Assembly (NCBI GenBank): GCA_038523655.1
Contig: JBCBJG010000138.1
Span: 1 to 8,496 of the forward strand
DNA length: 8,496 nt
Direction: 5' to 3'
From: CALHAX01 sp038523655
GTDB lineage: Bacteria; Pseudomonadota; Alphaproteobacteria; Rhizobiales; CALHAX01
Both the position numbers and the translations under genes were made by a program. Of this stretch, positions 1 through 6,411 are shown one piece after another. The notes under the pieces were generated by a model. The model was not told the origin of the DNA. It saw only the letters and a list, made by a program, of their open reading frames with translations, and searched no databases. Within the stretch, counting starts at the first letter, position 1. Each line of letters begins with the position of its first letter.

Positions 1-439
1 CCCAGGCTTGCATCTTGTCGTAGCCTGCCTGCTCGACATCCGAATACGTAATCGCATCGGTCGGGCAGTAGGTGGCGCAGGCCGGATCGCCGCCGCACAG
101 GTCACACTTGATGACCTTGCCGGTGTCGGCGTTGTAATTCACCGTGCCGAATGGGCAGGCGATCGTGCAGACCTTGCAGCCGACGCAGAGGCTGTCGTTG
201 ACCACTTTGACGCCGTGCGCGTCGGTGGTGATGGCATTGGTTGGGCAGGCCTGCTGACACCATGCCTCGTCACACTGAGTGCAGGTGTAGGGGACGAAGC
301 GTGCCTTTTGGTGGAAGTCGAACACACGTATCCGGGATTTCGCCGGGTTAAACGAGCCTTCCTTCACGTGTGAACAGGCGAGCTCACACTGTTTGCATCC
401 GGTGCATTTGCCCGGATCGATCACGAGTGCGCGTTGCAT
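1..439 (-). CDS. Four-cluster [4Fe-4S] ferredoxin-like electron-transfer subunit (AorA-like), 3' end outside window
   Basis: The first 146 residues are visible and contain sixteen cysteines in four groups: C12/C15/C18/C22, C53/C56/C61/C65, C85/C88/C91/C95 and C112/C115/C121/C125. Both CxxCxxCxxxC ferredoxin groups and the wider-spaced groups typical of the DmsB/HycB-type fold are present, so four [4Fe-4S] clusters are expected. There is no signal peptide or membrane segment, so it should be cytoplasmic. The start at 439 is preceded by GGGAGGG at 445-451 with a 5-base gap. The opening (MQRALVIDPGKCTGCKQC) and the CTQCDEAWC segment resemble Fe-S subunits encoded beside tungsten aldehyde:ferredoxin oxidoreductases, such as AorA of Aromatoleum. 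By inference it would pass electrons between such an enzyme and a ferredoxin or NAD-reducing subunit. No catalytic partner is in the window, so the specific role is unproven; other DmsB-like subunits remain possible. Cluster content is near certain. Confidence 0.9.
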   Translation of the reverse strand, partial: MQRALVIDPGKCTGCKQCELACSHVKEGSFNPAKSRIRVFDFHQKARFVPYTCTQCDEAWCQQACPTNAITTDAHGVKVVNDSLCVGCKVCTIACPFGTVNYNADTGKVIKCDLCGGDPACATYCPTDAITYSDVEQAGYDKMQAW

Positions 440-568
440 GCCATCCCTCCCGGTGGCTGCGGACCCGCCGAACGCCACGACGCGCTTCCTGCGCAATCGC
501 GAACAGACGAAGTCCTGGTTCCTCCCGGCGCGTGGGTAAAGTCGCACAGCCCACTGCGCCGCTCGTCG

Positions 569-597
569 ATTAAACGGCGAACACGGAAGGCGTGCAA
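569..597 (-). promoter_or_regulatory. Candidate sigma-70-type promoter for the Fe-S gene
   Basis: Read on the minus strand, TTGCAC (597-592) is followed after exactly 17 bases by TTTAAT (574-569). The -10 matches the TATAAT consensus at five of six positions and the -35 matches TTGACA at three. It lies about 130 bases upstream of the Fe-S start and points towards it. A similar TTGCAC -35 precedes the tRNA in this window. This is pattern matching only; alphaproteobacterial promoters are loosely conserved. Confidence 0.35.
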
Positions 598-609
598 GTC
601 ACAAGACAG

Positions 610-670
610 CTTTGGGCATGCGCCCAGAAGTGTCGTTTCGCGCTATTGTCGTTCTGCGCCGTTCTGGGCC
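610..670. repeat. Inverted repeat and short direct repeats upstream of the Fe-S promoter
   Basis: TGGGC-ATGC-GCCCA at 613-626 is a perfect 5-base inverted repeat around a self-complementary ATGC, and it extends as CTT/AAG with one bulged base to 610-630. Next to it, TGTCGTTTCGCGC (631-643) recurs as TGTCGTTCTGCGC (647-659), offset 16 bases with two mismatches, and GTTCTGCGCC (651-660) is followed directly by GTTCTGGGCC (661-670). The inverted repeat sits roughly 25 bases upstream of the candidate -35, a usual place for an activator site. No known regulator is assigned. Confidence 0.4.
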
Positions 671-853
671 GTGGCGAGTCATGCAGGGTGGGTGGTGCGT
701 CGGGGCCATCTGTCCGGACGTGCGCCGTGACCGTGGCGCTATACCGGGCGGCGACGAATCACCCTAAGGACGTGGACGTGTTGTCTCGGCAAGGCATGTC
801 GTGTGCGCCGCTTCGTGTTGGCGCGATGCCGAACTGCACGGTGTGGGGGATGT

Positions 854-1201
854 ATGTCAGACTTCGAACAGGCCCTGATACGCGCAGCGCGAACCCGGCA
901 GGCCCAGCTCGCCGTGAAGCCTGCCGAGGTCCTGGCGGTCGAAGCAAAGATGCAGGCGCTCCACGCGCATCTCGGCGATACCGGCGGATACGGCGATATC
1001 GGTTGGACGTTTGACCTCGCCCCCGACTTCACGATCCATTGCCGGCAGCATCATGTGACCCGCGCCGTCTGGCGGCACTTCAGCGGTGACGCGACAGCGC
1101 TCTATCCGCCCGGCAGCCGTGACGCGACAGCGATCGCGCGCAGCGTCGATCACGCTGTCGAGCTGACGGCGGAGCTGGTGGTGGGGTTGTTGCGGGCTTG
1201 A
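854..1201 (+). CDS. Hypothetical 115-residue soluble protein
   Basis: I do not recognise this family. The protein begins MSDFEQALIRAARTRQ and ends with TGA at 1199-1201. The first 40 residues look helical, the middle (about 45-76) is rich in aromatics and histidine (GWTFDLAPDFTIHC, then VWRHF), and the end is again helical. There is no signal peptide, membrane segment or metal motif. The ATG at 854 is preferred over an in-frame upstream start at 803 because it follows a purine-rich GGGGGA (845-850), although the gap is short. An out-of-frame ATG at 850 overlaps the site. The gene stands alone, divergent from the Fe-S gene. Its balanced, globular-looking composition makes it more credible than the overlapping minus-strand frame (857-1153), but coding status rests on composition only. 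Confidence 0.55.
   Translation: MSDFEQALIRAARTRQAQLAVKPAEVLAVEAKMQALHAHLGDTGGYGDIGWTFDLAPDFTIHCRQHHVTRAVWRHFSGDATALYPPGSRDATAIARSVDHAVELTAELVVGLLRA
1081..1132 (+). repeat. In-frame 33-base direct repeat inside the orphan gene
   Basis: CAGCGGTGACGCGACAGCG at 1081-1099 recurs at 1114-1132 with a single mismatch. The offset of 33 bases is exactly eleven codons, giving SGDATA then SRDATA in the protein. Only the first 19 bases of each unit match, so it looks like an old or partial duplication. Confidence 0.6.
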
Positions 1202-1212
1202 GGGTGCCCGCC

Positions 1213-1229
1213 CGGTTCACATTGAACCG
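1213..1229 (+). terminator. Short hairpin after the orphan gene, possible weak terminator
   Basis: CGGTTCA (1213-1219) and TGAACCG (1223-1229) form a perfect 7-base stem around a 3-base CAT loop, starting 12 bases after the stop at 1201. No T-run follows, so it is not a standard intrinsic terminator. It could end or protect the 3' end of the upstream transcript, or be a binding site. The remaining bases up to 1372 show nothing else definable. Confidence 0.3.
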
Positions 1230-1372
1230 CGGCGTTGGCTGACGTACTCCGAGCCGGCGGATATGCTCCGACTGCGATGTATTCAGCTAGGGTTCATCCG
1301 AGGATGTGCACGAGTCGGGATATCGAAGTGTTGACGGTGCACAGCGCAGCGCGAACTCAGGATATAACACCC

Positions 1373-1627
1373 ATGAGACCCTTCTTCGCTACGATCGCAA
1401 TTCCGTTCGTCGTGGCTGGCTCCGTCGGGCTCTTCAGCGATCCGGCTTTCGCGAACCGCGTTGCAAAATGTGAAAAAGAGCTCCGAACGCCCGCAGTCAC
1501 CAAGGCGATTAACAACCTCGAGCATCCGAAAAAGAGAATCAGAAACCGTGCGAGGCTCCGCATCAAACAGTACTATAAAATGTACAGCGCGTGCCTGAAG
1601 GAGCGCGGGAGCGACAACACGAGGTGA
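1373..1627 (+). CDS. Small exported, highly basic two-cysteine protein of unknown function
   Basis: The 84-residue protein starts MRPFFATIAIPFVVAGSVGL and shows a signal peptide: one N-terminal Arg, a hydrophobic core (about 4-20) and an AFA motif predicting cleavage after residue 27. The mature part of about 57 residues has roughly 17 Lys/Arg against 5 Asp/Glu, two cysteines (33 and 74) and a helical look, suggesting a periplasmic helical hairpin perhaps closed by a disulfide. The ATG at 1373 is chosen over upstream in-frame starts (1235, 1277) because it exposes the signal peptide directly and follows AGGA (1359-1362) at 10 bases. Its coding sequence is visibly richer in A (codons such as AAA, AAC, ATT) than the neighbours, which hints at transfer. 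I do not recognise the family. It converges on the tRNA, with 29 bases between. Confidence 0.65.
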   Translation: MRPFFATIAIPFVVAGSVGLFSDPAFANRVAKCEKELRTPAVTKAINNLEHPKKRIRNRARLRIKQYYKMYSACLKERGSDNTR

Positions 1628-1656
1628 TCGTGGTCAGCCGACGGTGCAGAAACCCG

Positions 1657-1732
1657 TGGTGCCGCATGGGTGACTTGAACACCCGACCCCATCATTACGA
1701 ATGATGTGCTCTACCAGCTGAGCTAATGCGGC
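1657..1732 (-). tRNA. tRNA-Thr(CGT)
   Basis: On the minus strand all arms fold: acceptor GCCGCAT/ATGCGGC, D arm GCTC/GAGC, anticodon stem CATCA/TGATG with loop TTCGTAA (anticodon CGT, plus-strand 1697-1699), variable loop GGGTC and T arm GGGTG/CACCC with TTCAAGT loop. Discriminator A and an encoded CCA (1657-1659) complete 76 bases. It reads ACG threonine codons and follows hemY, but has its own promoter-like sequence. As an ANN-reading tRNA with A37 in its loop it is expected to carry t6A, the modification made with TsaD. Confidence 0.97.
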
Positions 1733-1750
1733 GATCACGACGGTGCGCGG

Positions 1751-1780
1751 CGTATAGCGGATTCCGCCTCGGCTGTGCAA
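1751..1780 (-). promoter_or_regulatory. Candidate promoter of tRNA-Thr with GC-rich discriminator
   Basis: On the minus strand TTGCAC (1780-1775) is followed after 18 bases by TATACG (1756-1751), with initiation expected about 10-13 bases before the mature tRNA 5' end at 1732. The bases directly after the -10 are GC-rich (CCGCGCACC), as in stringently controlled stable-RNA promoters. The spacer holds the near-palindrome GCGGA-A-TCCGC (minus strand). The position suits a tRNA promoter well; the hexamers themselves are imperfect. Confidence 0.5.
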
Positions 1781-1847
1781 CCGACACGTACGCTACCAGA
1801 CGGTCGTTTCCTCCGGGTTATCGGCGCGCATGCTTCTCCAAAAATCC

Positions 1848-3476
1848 TCAGCTGCGCGGGACGTGGGCGCGGCGGCCTTTGCGGCGCTTGCCCTTCTTTT
1901 TCGCGGCAGGGCGCGGGGCTGAGGAAGCGCCGCCGTTGCCAGGCTTCGTCGCCCCATTGGCCGTAGGTGCCGGCGTTGGCGTTGCCGATGCGGTCGGCTT
2001 TTCGGGCGCGGTCTCGGCGAGGATCGTCAAGTCTTCGGCATCACGGTCGACCGGCGTCCGATCGTCATCGCCGACGATGACGAGCCCGTTCTGCGCGTCG
2101 CCGTCCCCGGCCGCCGACGTTCCATCGACACTCTCCGCGATCGCCAACGGGCGAACGAACTCGGCAAGCACTGCCGTGTCATCGCGGCCGGCATTTTCGG
2201 GCGGGAGATCCCAGCGGAAGGCATCGATCTGGCCGGTGGCGGGTGATGCCGGCAGCCACTCGTCGGATACGGCCCCTGCCTCATCGACCCAAACCCGATC
2301 GCGCCGCGCGGCGACAGCGCGAGATAGCCACTCGCGGACCCGGCCACGATCTCCGGACTGCTCGCCCTCGATGCGGGCCATCAGGGCGCAGACCTTTTTC
2401 GTCAGGCGATCGTCTTCGAGCAGTGGTTTGAGGGAGGCGCGGGCGAGGTCCCAGTCCTGCGCTTCGATTGCAGCAACGGCGAGCGCGATCGGTCCCTCGT
2501 CGTCATGGGTTCCGGCGACGAGTTTCTTCACGCGCTCGAGGCGGTCCTTCGGCGAGTCGCCGGGACGCGCAAACGCATAGGCCGTGGCCAAATCGGGGTG
2601 GGGCGCGTGCCGCCACGTCTTTTCAATTATTGAGGCTGCTTTGGACGTGTTGCCTTTGGTGGCGTGGATGCGACCTGCGACCTCGGCGGCCGGGACCAGA
2701 TCAGGCGCGAGCTTGTGAGCCTCGCTCGCCGCATCGAGCGCGGCGTCCATCTCATCGTCTTCCTTGGCTTGTGCGACAGCGGCGAGGAGGACTGCGCGAT
2801 GGCGCGTTGCGACCTCCTTCGGCACATGACCGGCGCGGCGGCCCTTGTGCAGTGTCTCCAGAGCGTCGGAATAATCTCCGGCCTTCACCTGCATGTCGAA
2901 CAGAGCCTGGATCGGCCAATCAAGGGTCGCGTTCGTGCGCAACGCGCGTTCGGCGAACTGGCGGGCCGCTTCGTCCTCGCCCTCCGCCTGGGCTTCGATG
3001 AAGAGGCCGCGAAGCCCGAGGGCTTCGGTGTCGGGCGCGGCAAGCATGCTTTCGTAGATGCGCCGGGCGGTGGATTTATCTCCCGAGAGCTGCGCGGCCT
3101 GCGCGCGGAGCAGTTCCGTCAATGGCTCGTTCGGCAGTGCCTTGCGGGCCTGACCGGCGTAGCGGCTTGCGAGATCACGATCGCCTGCGCCGACCGCGAT
3201 GATCCCGGTCGAAAGGGCTTCAAGACCGCGACGTTGCGTGCGACGCTTGAAAGCATCCGTGATCATCGCAGGCGAGCGGATCAGACCCGTCAGCGCCGAC
3301 CACAGGAACACCATGGCCGCGACGAGGAGGCCGAGGCCGACGAAGGCCCAGAAGATCGGCATTTCGATCCGGCGTTCCTGCCAGTTGACGATCAGGTTGC
3401 CCGGCTGGTCGGCGAGCCACGCAAAGCCGTAGGCGATCAGCCCGACGACGAGGAAGAAAAAGATCAGTCGGATCAT
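1848..3476 (-). CDS. hemY: HemY-type TPR inner-membrane protein linked to haem biosynthesis
   Basis: This 542-residue protein has the HemY N-terminal layout: membrane helix about 3-21, a short polar loop with the VNWQERRIEMP segment, second helix about 41-62, then a long alpha-helical TPR body (about 85-395). Near residues 396-425 is the conserved alphaproteobacterial stretch WVDEAGAVSDEWLP...SPATGQIDAFRW. Residues 485-525 are Pro/Ala/Thr-rich and the end is strongly basic (KKKGKRRKGRR, 526-536). It is an operon-associated scaffold or assembly protein and should not be confused with the protoporphyrinogen oxidase also called HemY. Its exact role is unsettled in the literature. It is the last gene of the block. 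The ribosome site is weak (AGGG at 3488-3491, 11 bases away) and falls inside a micro-ORF ending 3 bases upstream, which suggests coupled translation. Confidence 0.92.
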   Translation of the reverse strand: MIRLIFFFLVVGLIAYGFAWLADQPGNLIVNWQERRIEMPIFWAFVGLGLLVAAMVFLWSALTGLIRSPAMITDAFKRRTQRRGLEALSTGIIAVGAGDRDLASRYAGQARKALPNEPLTELLRAQAAQLSGDKSTARRIYESMLAAPDTEALGLRGLFIEAQAEGEDEAARQFAERALRTNATLDWPIQALFDMQVKAGDYSDALETLHKGRRAGHVPKEVATRHRAVLLAAVAQAKEDDEMDAALDAASEAHKLAPDLVPAAEVAGRIHATKGNTSKAASIIEKTWRHAPHPDLATAYAFARPGDSPKDRLERVKKLVAGTHDDEGPIALAVAAIEAQDWDLARASLKPLLEDDRLTKKVCALMARIEGEQSGDRGRVREWLSRAVAARRDRVWVDEAGAVSDEWLPASPATGQIDAFRWDLPPENAGRDDTAVLAEFVRPLAIAESVDGTSAAGDGDAQNGLVIVGDDDRTPVDRDAEDLTILAETAPEKPTASATPTPAPTANGATKPGNGGASSAPRPAAKKKGKRRKGRRAHVPRS

Positions 3477-3479
3477 CGG

Positions 3480-3539
3480 TCAGTTGGCCCTGTTCGGCGA
3501 CGGCTCGGCAGTACGCTTTGTGTGGTTGTTTGTGGTCAT
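3480..3539 (-). CDS. Possible 19-residue linker micro-ORF between mic60 and hemY
   Basis: On the minus strand an ATG at 3539-3537 overlaps the mic60 stop as TGATG and opens the frame MTTNNHTKRTAEPSPNRAN, ending with TGA at 3482-3480, three bases before the hemY ATG. It is in the same frame as hemY, separated by that single stop and one CCG codon, and it contains the only purine-rich stretch that could serve hemY. It may be a coupling device, a remnant of a longer hemY N-terminus, or chance. There is no evidence the peptide has its own function. Confidence 0.3.
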   Translation of the reverse strand: MTTNNHTKRTAEPSPNRAN

Positions 3540-5512
3540 CAATTTGCTGATTTCGTCACCGCAGATTTGACGCCCGCCTGAAGTGCGCTCAGTGCGCGGT
3601 CAACGGCGAGGCGGTCTTCGGCAGCGGCGATCCACGGCGCCACGGTCTTGGCGGCGCGCCCCTCGAGCTTGCCGAGTTCCGCAACGGCGGACGTCAGATC
3701 GCCCTTGCCGAGGCGATCCTCTGCCCGGGCGACAATCGCTTCGGTGCTGTCGCCTGCAACATCGCCGGTCCGACGGACGCGCACGATGGAGCGGGCGTTC
3801 GCGACAAGGCGATCGATCGCGGAGGCATCCTCGGGCACGGTCTCCGACTGGATGATATCCGGCGCAAGGCGGCCGAGGCGGCGATTGAGGTCTGCGACTG
3901 TCGGCACGTCTTGCTTTGCGAGCGCATCGAGCGCCGCGGTATCGAAATCAGCGGGTGCCGACTGTTTAAGCCGTTCGATTTCGCCGGCCTCGATCTGTCC
4001 GCTTTCGGCTGCGCGCTGGAGGTTGGCGACCTCCATTGCGAACAGTGCTTTCTCAGCCGATGCCGCGCGCTCCGTCTCGCGGGCCGTCAGAGCACCCACC
4101 ATGGCGTCGAGCTGCTCGATCTGCGCGCCGATCGGCGCCAACGCGGCAAGTTTTTCATCCGTTGTGGCGGCGAATCCGCTCAGGCGTTCCTCGAGCGCGG
4201 CCGTGGCCTTGCGGGTTGCGTCGAGTGCAGTCGCGGTCTGCTCGCTGACTTCCTTGAGACCCGTGACGTCACCTGAGAGCGCGTCGGCTTGCGTCCGGAT
4301 AGTCTCGAGCGCCACGGAGAGGCGCTTGGTGCCGCCCTCCAGCGTCGCCATGGCTTCTGAATTTCCGTCCGCGCTGGCGATCTTGGTGTCGATCGTCTTG
4401 CGCAGTTCGCCCGCGGTTGTCTCGATCCGGCGGCCGGTCGCCTCGCGCGTGGCGGCGATCTTCGCATCGAGCTCGGTCCGCATGTCGTTGATCCGACCGG
4501 CGAGCGCTGCGAGCTTCGGGATCGCGGTGCCGCCCGCGCCCTCGGCCGCTTCACCGAGACTGCGGATCGTCTGTTCCATCGCATCGAGCCGGCCCCGCAA
4601 TTCGGCCGCGCCGCCGCCAGCCGGATCGGCAAGTGTCTCCAGCCTGCCGGAAAGTTTCTGGGTGGTCTCACGGACCTCGGCAGTGCCTGCGTTCAGTGCC
4701 GCGATCTGCGTTTCGAACTCATCGATCTTGGCGAGCCGTTCCGCGGCCCCTTCCGGAAGCAACGCGGTGGCGGTGCCCGCTGACGATTGCTCCAGCGCCG
4801 CGACACGGCGATCGAGAGCAGCGGTCTGCGCGGCGCGATCGGCAGCGCTCAACGTCTCCCCGTCGCCGGTGAACTGGTTGACGCCGACGAGTGCGAGGAT
4901 GCCGCCGAGCGCCCCGGCGAGCAGGTGGGTGAAGGTGCCGCCGAAGCCGCCGCCGCGTTTTGGCTCGTCGCCAGGCGAGGCATCTGCGGTTTTGTCTCCG
5001 TTGTCGGAGTTACCCACAGCAGGCTTGCCTGTGCCGCTCTTGTCCGCGTCCGGCGTGCGCATGGCGCTGCGAGCACCTGCCGCACCGGATGACGTGCTGG
5101 CGGCACCGCTTGTCGAGTTTGCCGTGCCCGGTTTTGCCGCATCCGCTGGTGTGCCTGGTTGCGATGTCCGATCGGCGCGGGCAGATGTGGTGGTTGAGAC
5201 CTCGGGTGCGGGCATCGGATCCGACTTCGCCGACGATGAACCGGCACTTGCTGCTGCCGAGGACTTTGCATCCGCCGTCGACGCCGCCGCTGTGGCCGCC
5301 CCGGTTGAACCGGCGCGTTTGAGTGCCGCGCTCGCGTCAACCGTTTTCTCGCCCGGTTTGGACGAGGTGGACGCACTGGATGACCCGGCAGAAGCTGCAC
5401 CGCGTTTTTCCGGCGAAGCCTTGTCGTCAGAAGGCACTTCCTTCGCCTTCAGATCGAGGGTCGCCGTCGGACGCTTTCCGCGGTTACGTCCTTTGTTCTT
5501 GCCCGCTGCCAT
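3539..5512 (-). CDS. mic60: Mitofilin/Mic60 family protein (alphaproteobacterial, COG4223)
   Basis: The 657 residues divide into a basic start (GKNKGRNRGKRP), a long low-complexity Ala/Ser/Thr/Pro-rich cytoplasmic region (about 30-185), a single membrane helix (about 194-213), a periplasmic coiled-coil region (about 225-515), and a C-terminal mitofilin domain (about 535-650). That domain has the signature region IDRLVANARSIVRVRRTG, followed by a helical part with LGKGDLTSAVAEL. Family members shape membranes: bacterial Mic60 is linked to intracytoplasmic membrane invaginations and is the ancestor of the mitochondrial crista-junction protein. The ATG at 5512 follows AGAGGG (5517-5522) closely. 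It sits 41 bases after hemD and its stop overlaps a micro-ORF ATG leading to hemY. A haem-operon location is the known alphaproteobacterial arrangement. Length is on the long side because of the Ala/Ser-rich N-terminus, which is the least conserved part. Confidence 0.93.
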   Translation of the reverse strand: MAAGKNKGRNRGKRPTATLDLKAKEVPSDDKASPEKRGAASAGSSSASTSSKPGEKTVDASAALKRAGSTGAATAAASTADAKSSAAASAGSSSAKSDPMPAPEVSTTTSARADRTSQPGTPADAAKPGTANSTSGAASTSSGAAGARSAMRTPDADKSGTGKPAVGNSDNGDKTADASPGDEPKRGGGFGGTFTHLLAGALGGILALVGVNQFTGDGETLSAADRAAQTAALDRRVAALEQSSAGTATALLPEGAAERLAKIDEFETQIAALNAGTAEVRETTQKLSGRLETLADPAGGGAAELRGRLDAMEQTIRSLGEAAEGAGGTAIPKLAALAGRINDMRTELDAKIAATREATGRRIETTAGELRKTIDTKIASADGNSEAMATLEGGTKRLSVALETIRTQADALSGDVTGLKEVSEQTATALDATRKATAALEERLSGFAATTDEKLAALAPIGAQIEQLDAMVGALTARETERAASAEKALFAMEVANLQRAAESGQIEAGEIERLKQSAPADFDTAALDALAKQDVPTVADLNRRLGRLAPDIIQSETVPEDASAIDRLVANARSIVRVRRTGDVAGDSTEAIVARAEDRLGKGDLTSAVAELGKLEGRAAKTVAPWIAAAEDRLAVDRALSALQAGVKSAVTKSAN

Positions 5513-5553
5513 GACACCCTCTCACCACGACGTAACTCAACCAGTTCCGCGGG

Positions 5554-6411
5554 TTATGACAATCGGGCAACAGCCCGGTCAACGGCGGAGAGCACGCCAG
5601 CCTGATTCGGCTTGTCCGCGACAATAATGCATCGCTGGGGCAGATGCTCCAGCGGTGCGGCCGCCGCCGCGGAAATGCATACATAGACGGGTAACCCTGA
5701 GGCGAGCGTTAAGACTCCGCGCGCTGCGGCAGAAATAAACGCACGTGAGGTAGCAGGCGACATCAGGACGACCAGATCGAGCGCCCCGTTACGAAAGGCG
5801 GCAAGCGCCTGCGGCGTCAGGTCCGGGACGGTGTCGACACGATAGACCGGCAGGCGTGCGACGGTTTGGCCCGCCGCCTCGGCCGCGACGACGATTGGAT
5901 CGGGCGGCGATTTAAAGCCTGCCGCCTGGTTTGCAGTCGTTGGCTGGCGCTCGAGGCGTACGAGCGGGCCGGATCGGCAGGCAGCGGTCGCAACAGCGAG
6001 TGGGGCCAGTTCGGCTGCGTTCCCGTCGCCCGCTACCACCACCTGGTACCCCAAAGCGCGCGCTAGCTCGGCTGTGTCTGCGCCAACGCAGACAAGCGCC
6101 GTATGCGCTTTGATCGTCGCGAGCAGGCTCACCGGAGCGCTTTCGAGGCTGCGCAGGGCGTTGCGGCTGGTCGCGACGATGGTGCCGGCGCCGGCGAGCG
6201 TATCGAGTGCCTCCGCCGACAGGGGGGCCGGGCGCACCTGCAGCAGCGGCGAGATGATCGGCGCCAAGCCCCGGTCGGCCAGAATTGACGCCTGACGGTC
6301 GGCCTCGGGCTGTGGCCGGGTCACCAGCACCGTGGGCCGAGGCCCTGATTGCGTGCTGCCGGGTGCCTGATGCCCGGTTTCGTTGGGTGCGGTGTCGTCC
6401 GGTGCGGTCAC
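5554..6411 (-). CDS. hemD: Uroporphyrinogen-III synthase
   Basis: HemD closes linear hydroxymethylbilane to uroporphyrinogen III with inversion of ring D, the step right after HemC. The protein (285 residues) shows the HEM4 pattern: TVLVTRPQPEADR near 27-39 (first strand), ATSRNALRSL (80-89), CVGADTAELARALGY (108-122), LPVYRV (187-192), MSPATSRAF (217-225), CISAAAAAPL (245-254) and a terminal helix after ADKPN. Sequence conservation in this family is always low, so context from hemC helps. The start is GTG at 6411, giving a polar 26-residue lead (TAPDDTAPNETGHQAPGS...) before the fold. No ribosome site precedes it; instead it overlaps the stop of a micro-ORF as GTGA, so reinitiation is likely. 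A shorter start near residue 28 (GTG) is possible but also has no ribosome site. Confidence 0.9.
   Translation of the reverse strand: MTAPDDTAPNETGHQAPGSTQSGPRPTVLVTRPQPEADRQASILADRGLAPIISPLLQVRPAPLSAEALDTLAGAGTIVATSRNALRSLESAPVSLLATIKAHTALVCVGADTAELARALGYQVVVAGDGNAAELAPLAVATAACRSGPLVRLERQPTTANQAAGFKSPPDPIVVAAEAAGQTVARLPVYRVDTVPDLTPQALAAFRNGALDLVVLMSPATSRAFISAAARGVLTLASGLPVYVCISAAAAAPLEHLPQRCIIVADKPNQAGVLSAVDRAVARLS

Larger units (their letters stand above)
440..853. other. Divergent gene-free region between the Fe-S gene and the 115-residue orphan
   Basis: No frame here looks like a gene: the open frames are short, rich in Arg/Cys/Pro, overlap one another and lack convincing ribosome sites. 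The stretch contains the Fe-S gene's ribosome site (445-451), a candidate promoter for it (569-597), an inverted repeat (610-630) and short direct repeats (631-670). Beyond about 680 I see nothing definable except a purine-rich run (845-850) just before the ATG at 854. No tRNA or recognisable RNA family was seen. Confidence 0.6.

Noticed and set aside
8..373. 121-residue plus-strand frame over the Fe-S gene
   Set aside because: The opposite strand encodes sixteen cysteines in perfect cluster spacing, which cannot be chance.
434..730. Arg/Cys/Pro-rich plus-strand frames in the divergent gap (370-573, 434-730, 592-1014)
   Set aside because: They overlap each other, have no ribosome site, and their composition is that of random GC-rich DNA.
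857..1153. 98-residue minus-strand frame overlapping the 854-1201 gene
   Set aside because: It has no recognisable motif and lies wholly inside a more protein-like plus-strand frame; it is kept as a rival only.
1331..1368. TTGACG and TATAAC as a promoter for the small exported protein
   Set aside because: The gap between them is 26 bases, far from the usual 16-18, and no alternative -10 is found at the right distance.
1726..2580. 284-residue plus-strand frame opposite the hemY 3' half
   Set aside because: It runs through the tRNA's acceptor end and is Ser/Arg-rich with no domain; hemY explains the coding signal.
3648..5627. 659-residue open frame on the plus strand opposite mic60
   Set aside because: It mirrors the Ala/Ser/Thr-rich GC-biased mic60 codons, is itself a Ser/Ala/Pro-rich low-complexity product, and no domain is recognisable. 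The minus-strand mitofilin signature is decisive.
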